Part shown: positions 21,066-39,832 of the stretch, piece by piece
Numbering within the stretch: position 1 is the stretch's first letter
Layout: every line of letters starts with the position of its first letter
DNA from: Atrina japonica
Taxonomy: Eukaryota; Mollusca; Bivalvia; Pterioida; Pinnidae
Reading direction: 5' to 3'
DNA: 64,000 nt
Assembly (NCBI GenBank): GCA_030159075.1
Contig: BROG01000072.1
Location: forward strand, 702,001-766,000
Notes under the pieces: generated by a model
Seen by the model: the letters and a program-made list of their open reading frames with translations, nothing else
Database searches by the model: none
What the model was told of the DNA's origin: nothing
Position numbers and translations under genes: made by a program

Positions 21066-21503
21066 GTTAAAGTATAAATCGGTAATAGACTGTAATTGTA
21101 TTGTTTTTCGTGTAAACCTATGTTTAAAGTAAATACTTAAGGAGATGGCCATAACTTCGTTGACTTAGCTTTTTTTTTTATTTGAAATGACTTTGATTCC
21201 CTGTCAAATTTCTTTTATACTATTATACTATTTAATACTAATATAACCCCGTTATTTTGAAACCTCTGTTAATTTGAAAGAAAAACCATCCCTTCCATTT
21301 CAATATATCCGGATTAGACTGTATATCACAATTCTACATTCCTTGCATGTGTTTATATAAATGATTTAAAACGCCTATTACGTCATTGGTCTGCTTCACC
21401 TTAATGTCTCTACCTTGCGGAAACAATTCTTTAAAAATGTATTCATCTTTTACAGTAGAAAATACTACATACAAAATTCACCTCAGTAATTATATACAAA
21501 TTC

Positions 21504-25828
<4,325 letters not shown>

Positions 25829-25980
25829 TGTTCTTAAGTTTAGGTGTAACGTCTCACCTTTATTGCCCATCAAATGATTACATATTTCAAGATACAGCCT
25901 TAAGTACGGTGAGTAAATATCAAATACTAGCATGTCATTGGATGAAAAATTAACGCATTTGAATTATTTCAGAGAAATAT
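25829..25980 (-). other. probable 5' UTR or promoter side of the GPCR gene
   Basis: The frame continues upstream from the chosen ATG to another Met at 25933, with no obvious TATA box. A longer N-terminus is possible. Confidence 0.35.
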
Positions 25981-26544
25981 TCATATCCGTTAATATATAT
26001 TGTCACAATGTAAATTATGACTAATAGAGATTAGGGAAAACTGATATAACAAGAATGAGAATAATTGAAAATTTTAAGAATTTATTTACATAATCAAACC
26101 CAAAAGTTATAATATTCAAATCAACATGCACTCCATCTTGCACACACACTCATACCAGTTGACAATAAACATACAAAACAAAGAAAATATGAAAATTGAA
26201 ACTAATACTGTCTGACAATATTACACAAAGTGTTCTCCGTACTTTCGCCGAATTACCATGGTTATAGACGGACTAACTGAATGAAATAATGCAAATCACA
26301 AATACATTATGCTGACGATGACAAGACTCCATTCTAATAGTCAATGGTCACTGTTTCTTCATTCTCTCAATTCAATACCACCACACAGAATATCTATATA
26401 CTTTAACGTTTTCATTTCACCACCCAGAATATCTTCAAGGTTTTCATTTTACCACACAGGCTATCTTCCACACAGGAAATCTTCTCCACACAGGAATATT
26501 AAACACATCTTGCCACTCAGGCCATATCAGCTGAACTAAAATCT

Positions 26545-26640
26545 CGATTTCAATAGGTCCGTGTTTGTCCATTTATACCATATTTGTACCTATATCTTGG
26601 ACATCCTAATCATTTATACCTTGGTATCTGCCTGCTTTAA
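26545..26640 (+). repeat. RT-element tail, partial, within LINE module copy 1
   Basis: Contains TTTCAATAGGTCCGTGTTTG, then TTGGACATCCTAATCATTTA. Confidence 0.7.
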
Positions 26641-26649
26641 TATTGCGAT

Positions 26650-26751
<102 letters not shown>

Positions 26752-27754
26752 ATAATCAGATGGTGGAATTACTATTCAAATCGAAATAGCTTTTTTACAA
26801 AATAATATATTTGTTTCATTTAAGCTATATAATCATTTTCCCTTTATGTCATTCAACTGATATAGGATTACAATGTTTCCCAAAAGAATTATCATACATC
26901 ATGTATACCTGGGATGTGAAATGTTCGTGTGTGATACAAAGGGTATGTACATTTTATGTGTATGTACATGTGTATTTTTGTGTAGATTGTGAAATATTTC
27001 CAATCAGAATTCCACCGAAGTGGTAATACCCATGATGTATTAAATCAAAGTCAAAATGGAAATCTGCTTTTATATACTAGCTTTACTGAGATTTTTGTGC
27101 AGCATAACCATGTGAACGGTGAACGAATAATAATACAAATGTGATTTCTCTTATTTTTAAGAGGAATTTCTTTATAAGTGTGTGAAAATACATAATTACA
27201 AAACATTGCATTATATGTGTATGTAATATGTCTTTGCTACATGGTGAAATGTTTCTAAGCATAATTATACTGAAAATACACATAGTAAATTCAGTTATTA
27301 CAATGTAGATATTACTGAAAATTTAGATAATTTATTACTATCACTAGATCATATTCAAGTTGCTACCTGACAGAAAATGCTATTATAGATCACAAGATAC
27401 ACATTTTAGGGGAAATTAGAAAACAAAATAGAAGTAGAATGGTGTATGGTTAAATCAAATGCCAGAGGCACGGCAATTTAAACGAACTTAATTTACACAG
27501 GGAGAAAAAAGGTTGTAATGTTTTTTTTAGCTTTAGATATAAGTATTGATGTACTGATATTAACACTGTTACATTATATGTGAAGACATTGGTTTTTTTT
27601 TTTGGAGAATTTTTAAATGCAATGTAAATTTTTTGAAAATGTACTATTGGTGATATATGGATTCAGAAAAGCAGAATTCCATATTAATAACCGAAAGAGA
27701 AGAATGAAATATATATATATACCCATATATATATATATATTAAATATATATATA

Positions 27755-28307
27755 TTGTCAAAATGTAAATTATGCCTAATAGAGATTTGATATAACAAGA
27801 ATGATAATTGAAAATTTTAAGAATTTATTTACTAATCGTTATAATATTCAAATCAACATGCACTCCATCTTGCACACACACTCATACCAGGAGAATAAAC
27901 ATTTATGAAAATTGAAACTAATACTGTCTGACAATATTACCAAAGTGTTCTCCGTACTTTCGCCGAATTACCATGGTTATAGACGGACGAATGAAATGCA
28001 ATACAAAATACAATGCTGACGATGACAAGGCTCCATTCTAATAGTCAATGGTCACTGTTTCTTCATTCTCTCAATTCAATACCACCACACAGTATCTATA
28101 TACTTTAACGTTTTTCATTTCTATCTTCAAGGTTTTCATTTTACCACGGCTATCTTCCACACAGGAAATTTCTCCACATATTAAACACATCTTGTCAGTG
28201 CTGAACAAAAAATCTCGACAATAGGTCCGTGTTTGTCCATTTATACCAAACCTATATCTTGGACATCCTAATCATTATACCTGTATCTGTGCTTTAATAT
28301 TGCGATA

Positions 28308-28356
<49 letters not shown>

Positions 28357-29428
28357 AATCAGATGGTGGAATTACTATTCAAATCGAAATAGCTTTTTAT
28401 TAGTTAGTCAAAATGAATATATTTGTTTCATTTAAGCTTATATTGAATCATTTTCCCTTTACATTCAAATGATATAGGATTACTAAAAATACACATCATG
28501 TGTACCTGGGATGTCAAATTTAGAAATGCTTCGTGTTGGTCAATTCGATACAAAGGGTATGTACATTTTATGTGTATGTACATGTAATATACATGTATTT
28601 TTGTGTAGACTGTGAAATATTTCCAAGCAGAATTCCACCGAAGTGCCTGTAATACCCATGATGTTCAAAGTCAAAATGGTATTTTAATCTCTTCGTTATA
28701 ACTAGCTTTACTGGAGATTTTTGTGCAGCATAACCATCGGTGAACGGTGAGTCTTTGATTGTATTTTCTCTTATTTTAACGAGGAATTTCTATTAAGTTG
28801 TGAAAATAAAATTACCATTGCAGTGTACAGGAAATGTTTCTAAGCATAATTATACCAAATTGCCTAAAATACACATGATGTAAATTCAGTTATCTGGTTT
28901 CCTACATTTATGTAGATATTACTGAATAACATTTAGATATTTCATTTATACTTCTCGTTAAAATTCCTATCACTAGATCTTATATTCAAGTTGCTAAAAT
29001 ACCCAGACAGAAAATGCTAATTATAGATATTTTTTTACTTTCTTGTTTACAAGATACACATTTTACCGGGGAATTAGAATGCTATTAGAATGGGGGTATA
29101 AATGCTATTTTTGTAAGTTTAAATCAAATGCCAGAGGCACGGCAATTTAAACCAATAATAATTATGAACTTAATTTACACAGGGAGAAAAAAGGTTGTAA
29201 TGGATTTTTTTAGCTTTAGATATAAGTATTGAAGATACTGATATTAACACTTATTACCTTATATGCCCCAAATGAAGACATTGGTTTTTTTTTTTTGGAG
29301 AATTTTTAAATGCAATAGAAATTTTTGAAAATGATTTATTCATACTATGTGGTGATATAATGGATTCAGAAAAAGACTGTTTGAACTAATTCCATATTAA
29401 TAACCCTAGGACTAGGAAGAGAAGAATG

Positions 29429-29430
<2 letters not shown>
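27755..29430 (+). mobile_element. L1-like LINE 5' module, copy 2, with many small deletions
   Basis: Collinear with copy 1 but lacking many stretches of roughly 3-15 bases that copy 1 or copy 4 retain, e.g. in the tail block at 28218-28303 and at 28745-28840. It ends in the same endonuclease start and the (TA)n tract 29432-29523. Confidence 0.65.

Positions 29431-29431
<1 letters not shown>

Positions 29432-29523
<92 letters not shown>
29432..29523 (+). repeat. (TA)n microsatellite
   Basis: A pure AT run between LINE modules 2 and 3. Confidence 0.97.
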
Positions 29524-29524
<1 letters not shown>

Positions 29525-29527
<3 letters not shown>

Positions 29528-30040
29528 CACAATGTAAATTATGACTAATAGAGATTAGGGAAAACTGATATAACAAGAATGAGAATAATTGAAAATTTTA
29601 AGAATTTATTTACATAATCAAACCCAAAAGTTATAATATTCAAATCAACATGCACTCCATCTTGCACACACACTCATACCAGTTGACAATAAACATACAA
29701 AACAAAGAAAATATGAAAATTGAAACTAATACTGTCTGACAATATTACACAAAGTGTTCTCCGTGCCGACCATGGTTATAGACGGACTAACTGAATGAAA
29801 TAATGCAAATCACAAATACATTATGTGACGATGATCTCATTCTAATAGTCAATGGTCACTGTATTCTCTCAATTCAATACCACCACACAGAAAACCTATG
29901 GTTTTCATTTCACCACCCAGAATATCTTCAAGGTTTTCATTTTACCACACAGGCTATCTTCCACATAGAAAATCTTCTCCACACAGGAATATTAAACACA
30001 TCTTGCCACTCAGGCCATATCAGCTGAACTAAAATCTCGT
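29525..30040 (+). mobile_element. L1-like LINE 5' module, copy 3, truncated
   Basis: Matches the first 550 bases of copy 1 and then stops at AAATCTCG. Shares its own small deletions around 29764 and 29822-29900. Confidence 0.65.
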
Positions 30041-30194
30041 GCACAATTCATACCCGATATTTGTACTCGTCACGACAATGATGGAAGACAACAGTGACCA
30101 GCCAAACACACAACTACAGGGTTACACCAAAATTAAACAAACAACGTCATAAACTGATAATTCTACAATTATAGTGAGAAATGGAATGTTCACA

Positions 30195-30198
<4 letters not shown>

Positions 30199-30242
<44 letters not shown>

Positions 30243-30262
30243 TATATATATATATATATATA
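30199..30262 (+). repeat. (AT)n microsatellite
   Basis: A nearly pure AT run. Confidence 0.95.
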
Positions 30263-30265
30263 CCA

Positions 30266-30450
30266 ATGCCATCCTCGGAGGGCAGGGATATGTGAAATAC
30301 CAACCCGGATACGCTCCTGTCCTTCGGACTGAGACAGTGAGGTTGTCACAGTGAGTGTCGGCCAAAGAACCCTCAGAATGGCCATAGGTGTCGAGCATAG
30401 GCCAAAAATTTGAAGCCCTTCATTTTACGTCTCACAGTGAAAGATTCTTG
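30266..30450 (+). repeat. SINE central-domain fragment
   Basis: Contains GTGTCGAGCATAGGCCAAAA and TTTGAAGCCC, as in the SINE at 11868-12110. The head is absent. Confidence 0.6.
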
Positions 30451-30475
30451 AGTGGGACAAACAACAATAAGAAAA

Positions 30476-30511
<36 letters not shown>

Positions 30512-30689
30512 GTAACTTTTTTCTAAGATATTTTTAGTAATAAGGCGTGTGTACGGAATTCATTCGATTACGTTTATAAGGGATATCCTCGAACTACATG
30601 TGTTACGTCTTGAAATTCAATCTCTCCTTAGAAGTGTAGATGTCGAGAACACATAGGAATTGTAATTTGATGTTACTGATATTGTGTTT

Positions 30690-31015
30690 ACAATATTTAA
30701 AACCACAAGGCTGTTGACACTGCTGGTGGACCGTTTGAGTCTACAACGGTACTTCGGTACTCGCTGATAACCATGTACTAAAGTAATATTTCGCACTGAT
30801 AAACATCAGTTTAAATCTAAATTCTTCGAAAGATAGTCCTTAATTCACAGTGGTTACTTTTTTTAATTTGGCTAACATTTATATTTATTAATTGCCTTGT
30901 ATGACACCACTTTCTCTTCAGAAAATATATATCTATTTTAAATTGGAGCTAAACTGATGAAGGCTAGTTGAGCATTATAACTTTGATATTATGTGACAAT
31001 ATTTAAACACAAATT
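30690..31015 (+). repeat. retrozyme-like repeat with hammerhead remnant
   Basis: Shares the TTGACACTGCTGGTGGACCG and GGTACTTCGGTAC blocks with the intron array at 55925-56850. At 30948-30985 AAACTGATGAAG is kept, but the GAAA to cleavage-site segment is deleted. Confidence 0.6.
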
Positions 31016-31141
31016 AAAGTATGAATCTTGTTTTAAAAGAAATTTGTTCCAACTCGTCACAAACGCAATACATAAATATCAAAAACAAACATAATTCTGT
31101 AAGTTATAATTTTGAACAAGGGGTGGTGTAGTCAAAACCAT

Positions 31142-31190
31142 TCTCAAAACAATTTCTGTCAAGAAGACTTCATCAGTTGAGCTCAAATCT
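31142..31190 (-). repeat. hammerhead-like segment, minus strand, incomplete
   Basis: The reverse complement gives GAGCTCAA, CTGATGA, stem II GTC/GAC and GAAA in order. The stem III and cleavage segment is replaced by TTGTTTTGAG, so the fold is incomplete. Confidence 0.5.
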
Positions 31191-31479
31191 AAAATATACG
31201 CAGATTTCCGAAACAAAACGAAATATTATACAAGGCCAGAAAATAGCCTAACTATATTCCGTTTTAATTTAATCCGTCAAAGAATAACCAGTGTAAAATT
31301 ATGACTATCTTAGCTATTGGGGAGTATATAATTTAAATACTGCAACACATTTGTTGTATCATCTTAGTATTCAAAATAATCAGCCGGCCCCGGAATAACA
31401 AATACAGGATTTAATATGCATACCCTCGGGGAGTCAATCGGTCATCAACAGTGCCAACGACCCAAAGGTTGTATATAAA

Positions 31480-31667
31480 ACCTCTCAGATACCTGTATAA
31501 GTATAAGTATAAATCTTTAGGATGTCCAGGACACAGATAAAAATTCGAGAAAAATGGACAAACACGGACCTCTGAAAACCAAGAGGTGGGATCGGGTGCC
31601 ATGGAGGAGTAAGCATCCCCCTGTGGACGGGTCACACCCGCCGTGAGTCCACAGTCAAGTCCATGGC
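31480..31667 (-). repeat. RT-element tail, solo copy
   Basis: A long copy in reverse orientation with a well-kept hairpin (31573-31592) and the GTCCACAGTCAAGTCC end. Confidence 0.8.
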
Positions 31668-31772
31668 GTCTTATCCCACCTCTTGATAACCAGAGGTCCG
31701 TGTTTGTCCATTATTACCAGATTTGTATATCCTGGACATCCTTATGATTTATACTTTGGTATTTGATATTTT
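31662..31772 (+). repeat. RT-element tail, partial copy facing the previous one
   Basis: Contains ATCCCACCTCTTGATAACC, AGAGGTCCGTGTTTGTCC and CCTGGACATCCT. With the copy on its left it forms an inverted pair. Confidence 0.75.
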
Positions 31773-32017
31773 TTATATTATATGTAAATTTATGTTTTCA
31801 TTCTGTAATGATAAACGTTTTAAAAGTAAATAATACGTGAAAATCAAATTTACATTTTGCAACCTTGGTTTAACTACATTTAGGCGTACATGTGTATGCG
31901 TTCAATAGGTCGCACTATTACGTTTATATGTTGCGGAACACATACAAGGACGTTTGTTTCGTGTTTTATCTCTCCGTTTTACCAATTGTGACAAGGATGT
32001 ATTGGTCTGTTAAAAAG

Positions 32018-32090
<73 letters not shown>

Positions 32091-33235
32091 AATTATTTTT
32101 TCAATTCTGCTAGTCAGAATTCGTGGTAAGATAAAAGCAATCGTTTCCTATTTGTTCAATAGGTAAGTCAACACCGTTTATACGATATATCTGGAAGATA
32201 AGATATGTTATCTATATCATTTTGTTTGGCGTGACAGTATCCCTGTTTACAAATGCACGTGAAATGTATCGATCCCAATACGGAAAGATTTTGGCTGGTA
32301 AGATTAGTTTCATATTTTTGATTTTATATATAATGATATAATATAATACAATATAATCATAAATTACAAATCTAATAGATTATGGTCAATTTCATTATTC
32401 ATAATTACGCGTCACGTGGGAAAATACTTTGTAAACATTTAGTTGGCCACACCTCTGAATTGACCAGGGGCTGTATTTTTCTAACATTAATCATCTTTGT
32501 ATATTTTTTATTGGACTTTGTCATCGTAGACGCTTTGGTAACCATGATCCATATTTATCCCCTACCTGTGAATCCGGAATGAAGGACTATTAGTTCTGGT
32601 TGTATCCATCCATCCTTCCGGTTAATGTTTAAGTGTTGGATAAATATTTGTATTTGCTCACCATTCACTAAATTATGGTTCCACAATTAGGGGGATATTC
32701 GTTGATTCATCAAAACCCATATACTTTTTGTTTGTATATATGTGTCTTATATATGGGAACATTATGAGCGTTATCATAGCTTTCCGTTTGTTTAATGTCA
32801 ATGCGTATACATTACTGTTAACGCATCAAACCATGTGATTACATTTAGACTCACCGAGTCAATAAACTGTATTTATGATTAGTCTATTGTCATAATTCAA
32901 GGGTGAACAAGTAAATATTGATTGCAAAATCATTGTAAAATTTGGATTCTAAACTGTACACTCCTGCATTCTGACAGTTGACTTTACCATTCTGTGAAAT
33001 GGATGAGTCCAAATGTGACTAAAGGTGTCAATGAGTTAAGAGTTTTATAACTGTACAAACGTCAGTCTTGTATAACAGATGTATGTTTGATATTTCAGAC
33101 AACAGGAAGAATTAGACGAGGAATATGAAATGTATTCTCCTACTCATACTGACATTTTTGTACCCGATAAACGGTATTTGTCTTCTTGTTTTTTCTTCAT
33201 TGATACAATTCATATATCGTGAACAGTAATGCGAC
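31773..33235. other. no gene recognised; (GT)n at 32020-32087
   Basis: Short AT-rich frames only. The GT microsatellite is the one clear feature. Confidence 0.45.
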
Positions 33236-33240
33236 GTAAT

Positions 33241-33279
33241 ACACACACACATACACACACGCACACATGCACACACATG

Positions 33280-33365
<86 letters not shown>
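33241..33365 (+). repeat. (CA)n-(TA)n microsatellite
   Basis: An imperfect CA run, then a pure TA run of about 78 bases. Confidence 0.95.
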
Positions 33366-33371
<6 letters not shown>

Positions 33372-33407
33372 CCCTCTCGAACGCATGTTCCTTATGCATT
33401 TCATTTT

Positions 33408-34968
<1,561 letters not shown>

Positions 34969-34969
34969 A

Positions 34970-35115
34970 AGACTTATTTTGATTTGATTTGATTTTTTGT
35001 TTTACGCTATACTCAACAATTTTTCAGTCATATGATTATTGGTGGGGGAGAAATCCCGGTTACCCGGGTAAAGACCACCGACCTTCCGCAAGAAAACTGG
35101 CAAACTTTTCTAAGA
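34970..35115 (+). repeat. mollusc SINE-like repeat inserted in the LINE
   Basis: Contains TTGATTTGATTTTTTGTTTT, ACGC, CAATTTTTCAGTCATATGA, CGGTTACCCGGGTAAAGACC and CACCGACCTTCCGCAAG, an abundant mollusc repeat. The endonuclease reading resumes at about 35130. Confidence 0.6.
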
Positions 35116-38100
35116 CTTATAGATGTTGACAGAAATTAATAGGTATACATGGGGACGCAAAAATTAAATGAAACAAGCAAGATTAATTTTTTTGAATTAG
35201 CGAAAATATTTTAGAAAATATAGAAAAATCAGAAATTCAATGGAGTTATAGATCAGATCATTCAATGATTATGAACAATATAGTGATTCAAAAGAGGGAA
35301 GGGCTTGTGGAAATTTAACAATTCACTTTTATCTAATAATGAATATTTAAATATGATTAACGAAGAAATTAACAAAATTTAAAAAATATATATTTGCCCT
35401 ATTAGTCTACAATATAAATAATATCGATGATATTCCAGACAAGGACTTGCAATTTAAGATAAATGACCAACTTTTTCTCGAAACTTTACTCTTACACCTA
35501 AGAGGTAAAACTATATCATATGGATCATATAAGAAAAGACAAAATATTGATAGGAAAAGTATATTAATAAAAGAAATTGATGAATTAAAAAAACAAAATG
35601 TAATATCAGATGCAATAGATAATAAGAAATAGAATTGAAAAATATTAGGGAAGAAAAATTAAAAGGCGTTATAATAAGATCAAAGGCAGAATGGCTAGAG
35701 CATGGAGAAACACCAACGCATTTTTGGTAATTTAGAAAATAAAAATTTTACAAATAAAATCATTCATAAAATAGAAAAATCAGATGGATCACTTATAATT
35801 GATCAAAAAGAAATTTAAATGAAATTAAAATATTTTACAAGAATATTTTCAATAAAGATATAGATATAAAAGGACCAGAATTCAATGTAAACTTATAAAT
35901 GAAGGATTTAAAAGTTACAAAAGTAGTTAAAAATAAAGCTGACAAATTATAAGGGACAATCACTTTAATAGAAGCCACGAAAGATATTTTGCAAATAATA
36001 GGAGAATATGTAATTAGGTCAATAAATTTGGGGTTTCTTAAAAATAAATTATCAGTTACACAAAAACAAGGGTTAATTGTATGTTTACCAAAGGAAGATA
36101 AACCCAGGAAATGTCTTCAAAATTGGAGGCCTATATCTTTGTTAAATACAACTTTGCTTCTGGTGTTATAGCTAGACGCCTTAAAACTGTTTTACATAAA
36201 TAAATAAAGGGAGACCAAACAGGCTTTATTGCGGGAAGATATATTGGGGAAAATATCAGACTAATATATGACATTATGAAATACACTGAAGAAAATGATA
36301 TACCAGGCTTCATTATGCTAATAATTTTTTCAAAACCTTTCGATTCAGTATCATGGAAATCTATTCAAAGACCAATGGCACGCCATAATCACATAAATGA
36401 GTTAAACCTAGTTTTTTCTCAGTTAAACCCATTTTTTCTCCAGTTAAACCTAGTTTTTCTCAATAACCCTTATTAACTGGAGAAGAAATAGGTTTAACTG
36501 AGAAAAACTAGGTTAAACTGCACTAAAATAATTAAAATGAGGAAAAACTAGTTTTTCTCGAGAAAAACCTAGTTTAACTGAGAAAAACTAGAATTAACTG
36601 TGTCACAATCACATTAATGAGTAATAATATGAGTTTGGCGCAGTTAATCCTAGTTTTTCTAGTTTTTCCCCAGTTAATGTTAATGTTGTCCTAGAAAAAC
36701 TAATATTTACTGGAGAAAAATTAGGTTGAAATTATAACCCACTTTAACTGGAGACAAACTAGGTTTAACTGAGAAAAACTAGGTTTATCTTGAGAAAAAC
36801 TAGGATTAACTCATTATTGTAATATCGTGCTTCATCAGTTAAACCTAGATTTTCTCAGTTAAAACTAGTTTTCCTTCAGTTAAACACAGATTTTCTCAGT
36901 AACCCACATTAACTGGAGAAAAACTTGGTTTAACTGAGAAAAACTAGGTTTAATTGCACCAAAATCACAAAAATGAATTCAACCTAGTTTTTCTCGAGAA
37001 AAAATAGTTTAACAGAGAAAAACTAGGTTTAATTGCGCCACAATTACATTAATGAATATCTTGCGCAGTTGAACCTAGTTTTCTCAGTTAAACTTTTTCC
37101 TCGGTCAATTTGGGCTACGAGAAAAATTAGAATTAACTGGAGAAAAATTAGGTTTAATTGCGCCACAATAACATTAATGAGTATTTTGCGCAGTTGAACC
37201 TAGTTTTTCTCAGTTAAACGTTTTCCTCAGTCAATTTGGGCTACGAGAAAAATTAGAATTAACTGGAGAAAATTTTGGTTTAGCTCGTAAGCCACATTAA
37301 CTGGAGAAAAACTAAGTTTATCTTAAAAAAAACTAGGTTTAACTCATTAAAGTAATTTTGGCGTGCCATAAGAACACTAGAATTTTTCGAATTTGGACCC
37401 TCTGTGTTAATGGATTTCATCTTTTCCAAAAAATATATAATCTATGTCGCGGTTCTAGACAATGGGGACCCGATTTCATGTTATATTTTTATTTTGAAAT
37501 ATATGAGGCATTTTTGAGTCCTCTGCATTTAAGGTAGAAAAAATGTGATTTAATAAAGAACTCATATGGAAATCATTTACTTGAATTGTGTAAGGGCAGT
37601 GATCATTTTATACACTAAATGGGCGAGTTGGTGAAAATGAGGAAAGTCAATTATATTATGAACTAGGGCGATTTCCGTGTCATATTATAAGAAATATTAA
37701 AATCATGAAGTATATATAAAATTGGGTTAAAGTTAGGAGGTCTGAAAGTTGTATCCTAAACAATTGTTATGAACAAATGATAGAAGAAAACGATAGATAG
37801 ATAGTAAGCATAAAATCAGAATCGAACAGGCTAGGATTAATATTCTTATGGGATTCATATTACGAAGATAAGTTTAGCATAAACTTAATTGAACAAAGGA
37901 CTAAAGATATTTACATGCAAGAAATCAGATCTGAAATAAATAACATGGAAAAGGGAAATTGTATACTCACCTTGTAGATAAATTCTATCTTCAGTATTAC
38001 CTTAGTAAGCCTATGAGTGATAGTTGTAGAGAAATAATAACAAAATTCAGAGTATTTGGACGTAGGTTAAATATAGAGTGTTGAAGATACACAAACATTG

Positions 38101-38360
38101 AAAGAACGGAAAGAAAATGTACCCTCTGTAATATGGATGAAATAGAAGACTAATTTCACTTTATTTTACAATGCCCTATATACCTGGACATAAGAAAAAC
38201 GTACATTAAAAGATATTACTACAAGAACTATAGCGTATTTAAATTAATTCAATTACTAAGTGTAGAAAATGTGGGAGAATTAAGATATCTACGGAAGTAC
38301 ATGCTAGAGGCATATAATATAAGAAAAGAACTACTGGATCTTCTTAATTAGGTTAACTTG
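35116..38360 (+). mobile_element. L1-like LINE body, decayed, interrupted at 36376-37368
   Basis: Fragments in order: the endonuclease end with Ser-Asp-His-Ser (about 35255), a linker (35447-35632), an RT block with Pro-Lys-Glu-Asp-Lys-Pro-Arg and Asn-Trp-Arg-Pro-Ile-Ser-Leu-Leu-Asn (about 36090-36150), a Gln-Thr-Gly-Phe block (about 36215) and a Phe-Asp-Ser-Val block (about 36340). After the insertion come a Gly-Asp-Pro-Ile-Ser block (about 37465) and a C-terminal Cys/His region (about 38115-38180). Frame changes and stops throughout. The Tyr-Ala-Asp-Asp region is missing. A dead element. Confidence 0.75.
36376..37368. mobile_element. 1 kb palindrome-rich element with terminal inverted repeats, inside the LINE
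   Basis: The ends are inverted copies: TGGCACGCCA plus AATGAGTTAAACCTAG on the left and its complement on the right. The interior is a mosaic of the motif CTAGTTTTTCTC-AGTTAA and its reverse complement, alternating in orientation more than twenty times, with a recurrent CACAATCACATTAATGAGT-type block. No coding capacity; no clear target-site duplication beyond a possible AT. It resembles a foldback or MITE-like element. Confidence 0.7.
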
Positions 38361-38825
38361 TTATTTTCTTGTAACCTGCTTTTTGTAAAATGTATTGAAT
38401 GGATTGCAATTCTAATTATGAGATATTTTCAGTATATATGCATGTGTATATGTATATATGTGTATATGTGCATATATATGCATAGATCATATGTGTATGT
38501 GTATAAATGTATATGTGTGTATGTGTATACATATAACCATATTTACCTTTGGTTTCCCAAAATGGTATATATTTATGTAGACTATGTTTTGTGTTTGAGG
38601 ATACAGTATACAATTGTATATATTGCATAAAATGTATGTTTATACACATGTATATGTATCTGATGTGCCCCAGGCATAAGGAAATCAAGAATAATCAGTC
38701 AATTTAGGTGCAAAAATGAGAGTGTAGTTGATTATTTCACAGCCTCATTTGAATTTTTCCAGTTGATAAAAAATATGAAAATCATGACTTTTCTCTTCTC
38801 GGATGCACATTAGCCTATTTCACTC
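38361..38825. other. TATG/TGTA-rich stretch without gene
   Basis: Imperfect TATGTGTA repeats at 38430-38540. Open frames on both strands arise from them. Confidence 0.5.
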
Positions 38826-39650
38826 ATTCTAAAATTTTTTGACAATAACCTAGTACTAACCAAAGACCTATACCAAACGACTGATTCCGAAAAAATAGGT
38901 AAATGGGATACCAGAAAACAAAATCAATATATTGAAGCAATTGATCCGGCTGAAATTAACGCTTTGATTAATGAGATAAAACACTTTCCCAAAATAAAGT
39001 ACACATATATTAGGGAACCATAAATAAGCTAATGAATAAGTTCAAGGTAATTTATATAAAGGCAGCCGTTAATACCTTTGGTATAACCAAAAGACAGTAT
39101 AGAAAGCAGACTAAAAATAGAAAAAATGTTGAATAAGCCCTGGTTTTCTTACGAATGTAAATTTGCCAGAAACAAAAGCTAGATAAATCAGAAAACGAAT
39201 TTAAAAAGATTATGATCAAAGAAATAAAAAAAACCAAAATGATATAAAAAATAAAATGAAATCAATAAAAACCAAAAACTCTAAAGAATTTTGGAAAATA
39301 CTAAATCAAGATAAAAAGAAAATATTTTTTAATGAAAATGAAATTAACCTAACTTCCTTGTACCAACATTTTAAAACTCTGAATACTGCTCCGCCTAATA
39401 ATGAAAACACATATGAAGTTATAGACAACCAATCAAAATAATATGAATGAACTAAATCGGGTCCTAAATGAAAATATAACACAAGATGAAATTTCAAAAT
39501 CCATTTCAAATCTTGAAAAGAATAAAGCATGTTCCGATGAAAAAATCATAAATAAATATATCAAATGTACAGTAACTAAACTATTACCTTAAGACTATGT
39601 CAAATCAATTAATTGTACTTCGAAGTTTTGGAGAAAAAATATGGAGTGAG
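38826..39650 (+). mobile_element. second LINE fragment (endonuclease-RT linker)
   Basis: Broken frames carry an Asp/Glu-rich segment, then the linker typical of bivalve LINEs with Lys-Thr-Lys-Asn-Ser-Lys-Glu-Phe-Trp-Lys-Ile-Leu (39265-39305) and the approach to the RT domain (Asn-Lys-Ala-Cys, about 39525). The RT itself is missing. The fragment stops before the (TA)n tract. Confidence 0.65.
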
Positions 39651-39740
39651 CGAGTGATTTAATTATTTTTTTTTCTCAGATCTTTATTTTCAGATGCGAG
39701 AGATTTTTTATGGGGCCAGTGGAAAAATTTTTATTTTTTA

Positions 39741-39759
39741 ATATATATATATAAATATA

Positions 39760-39829
<70 letters not shown>
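39741..39829 (+). repeat. (TA)n microsatellite
   Basis: A mostly pure AT run following the LINE fragment. Confidence 0.95.
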
Positions 39830-39832
<3 letters not shown>

